Below, in pieces: positions 13,463 through 18,184 of a stretch of DNA of 18,184 nucleotides (within the stretch, counting starts at the first letter, position 1; each line of letters opens with the position of its first letter). The position numbers and the translations under genes were made by a program. Source of the stretch: Chloroflexota bacterium (GTDB lineage Bacteria > Chloroflexota > Dehalococcoidia > UBA2979); NCBI GenBank assembly GCA_009843585.1, contig VYDC01000032.1, positions 1-18,184 on the forward strand, given 5' to 3'. The notes under the pieces were generated by a model that saw only the letters and a program-made list of their open reading frames with translations, made no database searches and was not told the DNA's origin.

Positions 13463-14496
13463 GCGTCCTGCCTTCCCTGGTGTGCCTGCTGGAGCGAGCG
13501 GAGGAAGCGCGAGCGGCCACCCGCCCGCCTCCCGAGCTCGCTGAGGTCGTGCACGCCCCCTGGGAGCGGCACGGCGGTGGCCCGCGCCCCGAGCTCGGAG
13601 CGGATGCGGGCGGAGGCGCGGCGGCCGGGGCCGTCCGAGTCGAGCGCGACGTAGACGCGCCGGAAGGAGCGGAGCGCCGCGAGCGCGTCCCGCGAGAGGT
13701 GCGTGCCGAGCAGCGCGACCGCGCGGATGCCCCACTCGCCGGCCGTGAGCCAGTCGAAGGGACCCTCGGTCAGGAGGCAGGCCGCGGCCCCCTGTGCGCG
13801 CGCCCGCTCGAGGCCGAGCAGCGGCGAGGGGAGGCGCAGGTTCAGGTAGCGCGGCTCCTCCTCGCCCAGCGCCCGCGCGGTGAGCCACGTGGCCCGGCCG
13901 CGGGCGTCCAGGTCGGGTATGACGACGCGCCCTGCGAGCGTGTCGCGCTCACCGCTCAGGAGGCCCAGCCTCCGCGCGGCGTCGAGCCACCCGTCCCGTC
14001 CCCGGAGGCGGCGGGCGAGGCCGCCCGATGCAAGGCCGACGCGGAGCCGCGCGGCGGTCTCCTCGCCGATGCCGCGGCCGCGCAGGTAGGAGCGCGCGCT
14101 GCGGCTCCGGCGGTACTGGCCCGCGTAGAGAGAGGCGGCGGCCTCGATGACCGCCGCCTCGTGAGCGTCGAGCGTGCGGACAGCCGGGGGCGGCGCGCCC
14201 CCCCCCGCGGCGGCCCGCCGAGCGCGGCTCCCGGCGGGCCCGGCGAGCAGCTCCGCGGTCTCGCGGAAGCCGGTTCCCCTGATGCGGCCGACGAAGTCGA
14301 TGACGTCGCCGCCGACATCGCAGGCGAAACAGAACCATGAGCTGGTGCTCGGATAGACGAGCAGGCTCGGCCTGCGGTCGTCGTGGAAGGGGCAGAGCCC
14401 GACCAGCCGCGGGCCCGAGCGCCGGAGGCTCACCCCGGCGCCCTCGACCGCGTCCGCTATCGGGTGCGCGGCCCGGATCGCCTCGGTGTCGAACAT
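13417..14496 (-). CDS. Short DnaG-type primase (CHC2 zinc finger plus TOPRIM), plasmid or phage type
   Basis: A 359-aa primase that lays down RNA primers. Zinc-finger ligands C35-P-F-H38 and C56-F-A-C59 form the CHC2 module, with the usual DDRRPSLLVY between and GGDVIDFV after. A Gly/Arg linker and an RNA-polymerase-like segment with RGIGEETAARLRVG follow. The TOPRIM motifs are LTE244GPFDWL, then ALD286SD288GPGRR. Chromosomal DnaG is about 600 aa; this protein lacks the C-terminal helicase-binding domain, which fits element-borne primases. ATG 14496 lies one base after the TGA of a 41-aa ORF. Its end overlaps the RAD52-like gene by 46 bp. All catalytic acids are present, so activity is expected. 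Confidence 0.9.
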   Translation of the reverse strand: MFDTEAIRAAHPIADAVEGAGVSLRRSGPRLVGLCPFHDDRRPSLLVYPSTSSWFCFACDVGGDVIDFVGRIRGTGFRETAELLAGPAGSRARRAAAGGGAPPPAVRTLDAHEAAVIEAAASLYAGQYRRSRSARSYLRGRGIGEETAARLRVGLASGGLARRLRGRDGWLDAARRLGLLSGERDTLAGRVVIPDLDARGRATWLTARALGEEEPRYLNLRLPSPLLGLERARAQGAAACLLTEGPFDWLTAGEWGIRAVALLGTHLSRDALAALRSFRRVYVALDSDGPGRRASARIRSELGARATAVPLPGGVHDLSELGRRAGGRSRFLRSLQQAHQGRQDACPTSTQHGRRARAA

Positions 14497-14497
14497 G

Positions 14498-14623
14498 TCA
14501 GCCGCCCGCCTCCGGGGCGGAGCGGGCCCGATCGAGTCCGCCGTGCGCGGCCGCTCCGCCGGCGCGGCGAGCTTCGCGTCCGGCGGGGCCCCGGGGACGC
14601 GGACTCCGTTCCTGGGTTCTCAT
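14498..14623 (-). CDS. 41-aa basic ORF leading into the primase gene
   Basis: Begins at ATG 14623 with GAGAGGAG a few bases upstream, the strongest ribosome binding site in this operon. It ends with a TGA one base before the primase ATG. The product is basic, Arg/Gly/Ala-rich and probably disordered (MRTQERSPRPRGPAG...). It may be a real small protein or a leader frame that couples ribosomes into the primase gene. No family recognised. Confidence 0.5.
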   Translation of the reverse strand: MRTQERSPRPRGPAGREARRAGGAAAHGGLDRARSAPEAGG

Positions 14624-14643
14624 TGCGTGCTCCTCTCGGTGCG

Positions 14644-14666
14644 GCCGCGCGGATCTCCCGCGCGGC
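14644..14666 (-). repeat. Hairpin in the leader of the primase operon
   Basis: Perfect 9-bp inverted repeat GCCGCGCGG / CCGCGCGGC with a 5-base loop (ATCTC on plus). It lies just upstream of the ribosome binding site of the 41-aa ORF. It could control translation or transcription of the primase operon. Confidence 0.5.
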
Positions 14667-14672
14667 GGCGTG

Positions 14673-14690
14673 TTCTCGGGACAACGAGAA
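14673..14690. repeat. Inverted repeat abutting the terminator
   Basis: TTCTCG-GGACAA-CGAGAA, 6-bp perfect arms with a 6-base centre, directly next to the terminator hairpin. It is either an operator for the primase operon or a second stem. On the minus strand it gives the terminator its downstream TTCTCGTTGT run. Confidence 0.45.
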
Positions 14691-14714
14691 GGGGACCGCC
14701 CGGAGGCGGTCCCC
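14691..14714 (-). terminator. Terminator after the coiled-coil gene
   Basis: Perfect 10-bp stem GGGGACCGCC / GGCGGTCCCC with a 4-base loop, 30 bp past the stop of the 328-aa gene. It is followed on the minus strand by TTCTCGTTGT, moderately T-rich. It should separate the upstream two-gene unit from the primase operon. Confidence 0.65.
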
Positions 14715-14743
14715 TGTCGTCGTGCGCGCGGTCGTCGGGGGCG

Positions 14744-15730
14744 TCAGGCGAGGGCGCGTGCCCCCCGCAGCGCGCGAGGCGCGAAGCGCCGGCCGCGCTC
14801 CCAGCGGCGCATTCCCAGCGCCGAGACGACCTCCCAGCGGCCGTCCAGCGCCGGCATCAGCACCGCCCCGCGGCAGGGGCCGGCGCGGTAGTGGATCGCC
14901 GCCAGCAGGCCGAGCCTGCGGCAGGCGGCGAGCCAGCAGCCGTAGAGGTGCCTCGCGAGCTCCTCCGGCACGCCCTCGAGGGGCGCCGACTCGATGACCT
15001 CGATGGCCCGCGCCGGCTCGCGCCGGTGGAGCCGCCTCGCCTCGGCGAGCGCCGTCTCCGCGGCTCGAATCTTGACGGCGCCCTCGCGCCGCCGTAGCGT
15101 TTCGAACGCCTGCCCGAGGTCCGGTGCGCTGCTGATGTTCCGTTCCACTTCATCCAGCAGACGCCGGGCCTCGTCGTATCTGCCGCCGTCCAGGTGGCTC
15201 CCGGCCAGCTCCATCTCCTCCCTCATCCTCGCCTCCTCTCTCCTGCTCCTCTCCTCTCCGAGCAGCCTCGCGACGTCCGCGCGGCCCGAGAGCCGTCGCG
15301 CCTCGGCCTCCACCACGGCGGCGTGCGCCTCGGCGCGCGTCGCGAGCCGCCCGGCCTCGGCCGCGCTCCGCTCGGCGCGCCGGCGCGTCTCCGGCTCGAG
15401 CGCCGAGCCCGCGAGCCCTGAGGCGCGCCGCGACGCCTCGCGCATCTCCCGGGCGGTGCCCCTGAGCCGGGTAGCCTCCTGCGAGGCCTCCCGGACCCGG
15501 TCGAGTGCGCTCGCCGCCTCCCGGCGCCGGGCGCCGTCGCTCTCGAGCAGGCGCTCGAGTTGCTCCAGCGTCCCGCGCGCCTCGGCGGCGAGCGCCTCGC
15601 GATCGGCCGGAGCGGAGCCCCGGATCACGGGCACGAGCGCTCGCCCCGCAGGCACCGGCCCCTCCTCCACGAGGAGATCGCGCACCGCCCCGAGCTCGCC
15701 CAGGTCCCTCAGCACGACCACGGGTCTCAT
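14744..15730 (-). CDS. Coiled-coil protein with distinct C-terminal domain, function unknown
   Basis: A 328-aa protein. The first 40 residues look globular (MRPVVVLRDLGELGAVRDLL). Residues of about 45-260 are Ala/Glu/Arg-rich with heptad-like spacing, a long coiled coil. The last 70 residues form a separate domain with aromatic and Cys positions (HLYGCWLAACRRLGLLAAIH, then CRGAVLMPALDGRWEVVSALG and a W-E-R-G-R-R-F end). ATG 15730 overlaps the stop of the upstream gene as ATGA. Longer frames up to 16267 only shadow that gene. No family recognised. It could be structural, for partitioning or anchoring, or the partner of the 200-aa protein. Confidence 0.75.
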   Translation of the reverse strand: MRPVVVLRDLGELGAVRDLLVEEGPVPAGRALVPVIRGSAPADREALAAEARGTLEQLERLLESDGARRREAASALDRVREASQEATRLRGTAREMREASRRASGLAGSALEPETRRRAERSAAEAGRLATRAEAHAAVVEAEARRLSGRADVARLLGEERSRREEARMREEMELAGSHLDGGRYDEARRLLDEVERNISSAPDLGQAFETLRRREGAVKIRAAETALAEARRLHRREPARAIEVIESAPLEGVPEELARHLYGCWLAACRRLGLLAAIHYRAGPCRGAVLMPALDGRWEVVSALGMRRWERGRRFAPRALRGARALA

Positions 15731-16329
15731 CGCTCGTTCCTCGCCACGTCTGCCGGGAAGGCCCCGTTGCGGTCCGGCGCCGCCGGACCCGGCAGCATCA
15801 GCTCGTCGAGCGGCGACGGCTCCGGCGCGTCGTCGATGCTCTCGGCCGCGGCCGTCCCGGCCGCCGCCGCCAGCGCGACGACACGCGGCGCGCCGCGCTC
15901 CGCGGCGCCCCCGTGCTGCACCGGCTGCCGGGGCGTCGCGACGACGTCCTCGTCGGAGCTCCGGCGCGCGCCCACCGTGAGCGCGATGTAGAGCACGTGC
16001 CGCGTCACACCCGGCGCGTCCTCGAAGACCTGGAGCAGCGCCTGGAGCGGGCGCCCCTCGATCGTCACCGTGCGCTGCACGACCACCAGCAGGTGGCCGG
16101 GCGGCGTGACGCCGAGCGCCTCGAGGTGGCCCCGCGCCGCGCGCGCGACCTGCCGGCGGAGCCGCCGTCCGCGCTTCCCGCAGACGTCGGCTTCGACCGC
16201 CGGACGCCAGGGCCGCATCCGCGAGGCGGCCGCGCGCCACATCGTGGCCGCGCTCCGCCCGCACCACCGCCGGACGCGGGCCGGGGGCGATCCCCCGCTC
16301 CGCTCCCGGCGCGACTTCCTGCTCGCCAT
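15727..16329 (-). CDS. 200-aa protein coupled to the coiled-coil gene, function unknown
   Basis: The N-terminal 60 residues are strongly basic (MASRKSRRERSGG..., then RVRRWCGR). The middle is a compact domain (about 60-135) with LEALGVTPPGHLLVVVQRTV, then LQALLQVFEDAPGVTRHVLY-type alternating strands and helices. The C-terminus is low-complexity Ala/Pro and acidic. Start choice: ATG 16329 follows GAGGGG with 6 nt spacing; an in-frame ATG 16491 would add 54 Arg/Gly-rich residues and I consider it less likely. The stop overlaps the next gene by 4 bp. A basic N-terminus suggests nucleic-acid binding. No family recognised. Confidence 0.7.
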   Translation of the reverse strand: MASRKSRRERSGGSPPARVRRWCGRSAATMWRAAASRMRPWRPAVEADVCGKRGRRLRRQVARAARGHLEALGVTPPGHLLVVVQRTVTIEGRPLQALLQVFEDAPGVTRHVLYIALTVGARRSSDEDVVATPRQPVQHGGAAERGAPRVVALAAAAGTAAAESIDDAPEPSPLDELMLPGPAAPDRNGAFPADVARNER

Positions 16330-16766
16330 CTCACACCCCTCTCCTGCGGTCCTCCCCCTGCGCGGGGGCGGAGCCATCTCTCTTCTCCCGGCGCGCCCGT
16401 CCGCGCCCCGGTGGGGCGCCCTGGCACGGAGATCCGCGTCGCCGCCCCGCTCCTGCTCGCGCGCGCCTCCACGACGGAAGCCCCGCGGCATCCGGGCCTC
16501 GCGGGGCGTCCTCGGTGCACGGCCCGGCGTCGTCCGCGTGCGCCGCCCGGGCGCAGCGCGGCGCTCGTCGGCCGCCGTCCGTGTGGCTCTGCCGGCTGGC
16601 GCCGGCCCGATGCGTCAGATCCCTCGGCCCGCTCCCTTCACGGCCGGCTCCGGCGTGCCCTCGCTCGATCCCCGTGTTGCCGCCTCTCGTTGCACCTCCT
16701 GTTGCTGCCCATCCCCTTGATGCGCGTGCCCTCTTCGATGTCCGGCGTGGAGAGCGCTGCTCGTCT

Positions 16767-16780
16767 CCTCCCGCGGGAGG
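16767..16780. promoter_or_regulatory. 14-bp perfect palindrome
   Basis: CCTCCCGCGGGAGG, fully self-complementary, lies in the non-coding region upstream of the minus-strand operon. It is a candidate operator for a dimeric regulator. Confidence 0.4.
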
Positions 16781-16890
16781 GTGATCCGTGCCGGCATCGC
16801 GGACGGGCGGTCCGTGCCGGCTCTTCTGCTCGTTCCGAGCGGCGCCGCCGGCGACACGCACTGCCTTCGGGGAGGAGGCTAGGGGCGGGC

Positions 16891-16934
16891 GGTCACAGGC
16901 CCTTCACAGGCCGCTCACGGGTAGGTCCCGGGTG
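16891..16934 (+). repeat. Tandem 11-bp direct repeats (iteron or PhoP/SARP-like operator)
   Basis: Four consecutive 11-base units: GGTCACAGGCC, CTTCACAGGCC, GCTCACGGGTA and a weaker GGTCCCGGGTG. The core TCAC recurs every 11 bp, one helical turn. This is the spacing of direct-repeat operators for winged-helix regulators (Streptomyces PHO boxes, SARP sites) and is also compatible with replication iterons. Confidence 0.55.
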
Positions 16935-17055
16935 ATCACAATCCGCGGGAGAGTTCAGGAGGGACGGGGTGGGGCTGCGGGTGCTGCAGGCGGCGATCGG
17001 CCCGCCACGGGGGTGATCGCCGCCCGTCCGGGAGTCCGGCGTGAGTCGCGCGTGA

Positions 17056-17065
17056 CCCAATTGGG
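17056..17065. promoter_or_regulatory. Palindrome flanking the AT-rich tract
   Basis: CCCAATTGGG, perfect 10-bp palindrome, immediately beside the AT-rich tract at about 17069-17094. It is a possible regulator or initiator binding site next to an unwinding element. Confidence 0.4.
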
Positions 17066-17449
17066 AGCGGATGTTTTACTTCTTTTCTCTGCATTCACGC
17101 GCTCCGGTGATGCCTCACCCGCTCGTCCCTCCCGCCGCCGACCGCGCGTGCATCGCGGCCGTCGCTCGTGCTGAGGACCGATCGTGTCGATGCGCGGTTC
17201 GGGCACGACGCGGCTGGCTTTCCCGCATCAGCTTCTGCCGCGCCCGCAAGGTCCACGCTCTCCCCGGTCACCCCGCAGGGACGCGGGACGGGACGCCCTG
17301 AGCCCGGGCGCGCCGGCCGGGCGCGGCGACACGCGTGGACCGCCGGCGGAGGCCCGCTCGCGGGCCCGCCCCGGGACGGCCGGCGCGGAGTCCCGGGAGG
17401 CGGTGGGGGTCCCGCACAGCGGCGACCGGCGCCAGCGCGGCCGACGGGT

Positions 17450-17459
17450 CCACCGGTGG
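17450..17459. promoter_or_regulatory. Palindrome just upstream of the KAP promoter
   Basis: CCACCGGTGG, perfect 10-bp palindrome ending 8 bp before the proposed -35 element. The position suits an operator or activator site for the KAP gene. Confidence 0.35.
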
Positions 17460-17467
17460 TGGCGCCG

Positions 17468-17496
17468 GTGACACGGGATGGCGAGGGGCCTACCGT
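17468..17496 (+). promoter_or_regulatory. Promoter giving a leaderless KAP transcript
   Basis: -35 GTGACA (17468-17473), a 17-bp spacer, then -10 TACCGT (17491-17496), close to the actinobacterial housekeeping pattern (TTGACA / TAnnnT). A start 7 bp past the -10 falls on the A of ATG 17503, and no Shine-Dalgarno sequence precedes that ATG. A leaderless mRNA is therefore predicted. Confidence 0.55.
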
Positions 17497-17502
17497 GCGC
17501 GG

Positions 17503-18184
17503 ATGCACCGGAGCCGCCTTCTCCGCGTCGCGCCGGCGTCGGCGCTCGCCCTCCTCGTGCTGGCCCTCGCCGCGGAGCTCGTCCCGGGCCGCGGGGCGAT
17601 GGCGATCGCCGCGGCGCTGGCGCTCGCCACGGCGGCGTCCGAGGCATGGCCATGGCTCGCGGGGCGCCGGGAGGCGGCGAGGCGCGCGGGCGCGCCCGCG
17701 GAGAGCTGCGCCGTCGCCGTCCCCTCCGCGACGGGGGCCGCCTCCTGCCCGACCCGGACCATCGACGACGCGCCGGCGGATGAGGACGCCTTCGGCGCTT
17801 ACGAGGCGAAGGCCGCGGCCATCCACGGGCTGATCACCGGCGAGCGGGGAGGGCGCACGATCGGGCTCGAGGGGCGATGGGGCTCGGGCAAGTCCACCAT
17901 CGTCGGGCTGCTCGAGAGGCGCCTGACCGGGCCGGACTCCCTCGTCTTCGTCTTCGATGCCTGGGCGCACGAGGGCGATCCGCTGCGGCGCTCGTTTCTC
18001 CAGAAGCAGATCGGCCGCCTGTACGAGGGGCGCTGGATCGACGAGGCCGCGCGGGACGCGCGGCTCGCCGAGCTGACGGCGCGCCGGCGCGTCGAGCACA
18101 CCCGGCTCGGGCTGCTCGCGGTCGCCGTTGCCCTGACCGCCCTCGTCCTGCCCGTCAGCACCGCGCTGATCAGCGGGGGACTGG
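17503..18184 (+). CDS. KAP-family P-loop NTPase, 5' part (runs off the window)
   Basis: The first 227 residues of a membrane-linked NTPase. Two hydrophobic segments at the N-terminus (about 10-25 and 33-52) are followed by an Ala/Pro-rich linker and the KAP opening T-I-D-D-A-P-A-D-E-D-A-F-G-A-Y. Walker A is G124-R-W-G-S-G-K-S131, then VFVFDAWAHEGDPLRRSFLQ, the F-D-A-W block typical of KAP. A third hydrophobic helix (about 203-224) lies between Walker A and the still unseen Walker B; such insertions define the family (mammalian Kidins220/ARMS, bacterial PifA, which excludes phage T7). The frame is open to the last base. ATG 17503 is set by the leaderless promoter. It may be a phage-exclusion or other membrane defence protein, but bacterial KAP proteins are mostly uncharacterised. 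Confidence 0.85.
   Translation, partial: MHRSRLLRVAPASALALLVLALAAELVPGRGAMAIAAALALATAASEAWPWLAGRREAARRAGAPAESCAVAVPSATGAASCPTRTIDDAPADEDAFGAYEAKAAAIHGLITGERGGRTIGLEGRWGSGKSTIVGLLERRLTGPDSLVFVFDAWAHEGDPLRRSFLQKQIGRLYEGRWIDEAARDARLAELTARRRVEHTRLGLLAVAVALTALVLPVSTALISGGL

Larger units (their letters stand above)
16330..17502. other. 1.2 kb region without a recognisable gene; repeats, palindromes and an AT-rich tract
   Basis: This stretch separates the minus-strand operon from the divergent KAP gene. All long open frames are Arg/Pro/Ser-rich and run antisense to each other, as expected by chance in such GC-rich DNA. It is rich in structure: the sites listed separately, plus GTGATCAC at 16932-16939 and an AT-rich tract at about 17069-17094 (ATGTTTTACTTC and on) that stands out sharply. 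It could be a replication origin, a partition site or a long control region. Confidence 0.5.

Noticed and set aside
11552..13520. Two overlapping long minus-strand frames (249 and 419 aa)
   Set aside because: They are shifted-frame shadows of the ArdC-like and RAD52-like genes. The 46-codon Gly/Arg-rich tail at 11552-11690 ends just before the 105-aa gene but has no start of its own that I can support.
13384..14340. 318-aa plus-strand frame
   Set aside because: It lies antisense to the primase, whose zinc-finger and TOPRIM motifs are certain.
15731..16267. N-terminal extension of the coiled-coil gene
   Set aside because: It is a shadow of the 200-aa gene in another frame; the ATGA overlap at 15727-15730 gives the natural start.
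15505..16935. 476-aa plus-strand frame
   Set aside because: It is antisense to the two coupled unknown genes, with Arg/Pro-rich low complexity and no ribosome binding site or motif.
1..18184. tRNA, rRNA, CRISPR array, insertion sequence or integrase
   Set aside because: I looked for cloverleaf-like ends, regularly spaced repeats with spacers, and transposase or recombinase motifs and saw none. Short tRNAs or attachment sites could still be missed without a computed search.

Overview
This is an 18.2 kb window of high-GC bacterial DNA. The right third is visibly more G+C-rich than the left part. The codon use, a predicted leaderless promoter and a lipoprotein Cu/Zn superoxide dismutase fit an actinomycete-like (Actinomycetota) host, but nothing here fixes the taxon.

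Left part (1 to about 10060), a defence island on the plus strand. It opens inside a type I restriction-modification operon: the 3' end of hsdS, a 217-aa protein with an exact HEPN ribonuclease motif (R-N-x3-H), and a full-length hsdR, all with overlapping ends. The hsdM gene is presumably upstream of the window. Directly after hsdR is a well-formed start (GAGGAGG plus ATG) of a DUF262/GmrSD-type gene that breaks off after about 30 codons, so this is a truncated remnant. A stand-alone GIY-YIG protein follows. Next comes a poorly coding stretch (5375-6921) whose minus strand holds one intact small membrane-protein ORF and several broken coding-like pieces. The island ends with a 901-aa TrlF-type protein (PHP phosphoesterase domain fused to an SMC/ABC-like ATPase), a coupled 54-aa ORF and a probable frameshifted small ORF.

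Middle (10060-10980). A monocistronic lipoprotein sodC has a palindromic operator candidate upstream and a strong GC hairpin downstream, which separates it from the convergent right-hand operon.

Right part (10981-16329), a minus-strand gene train typical of a plasmid or integrative element. In transcription order it encodes two uncharacterised coupled proteins (200 aa and a 328-aa coiled-coil protein), a terminator and hairpin cluster, a 41-aa ORF, a short DnaG-type primase (CHC2 zinc finger plus TOPRIM), a RAD52-family annealing protein, a 68-aa protein, an ArdC-like protein (ssDNA-binding plus HExxH metallopeptidase), a 105-aa unknown and a 73-aa Myb/SANT-like protein. Together these suggest single-stranded DNA handling: priming, annealing and protection of incoming DNA from restriction.

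Far right (16330-18184). A 1.2 kb region without a recognisable gene carries 11-bp direct repeats, several palindromes and an AT-rich tract. It could be a replication origin or a divergent control region. It leads into a KAP-family P-loop NTPase that runs off the window and appears to be expressed from a leaderless promoter.
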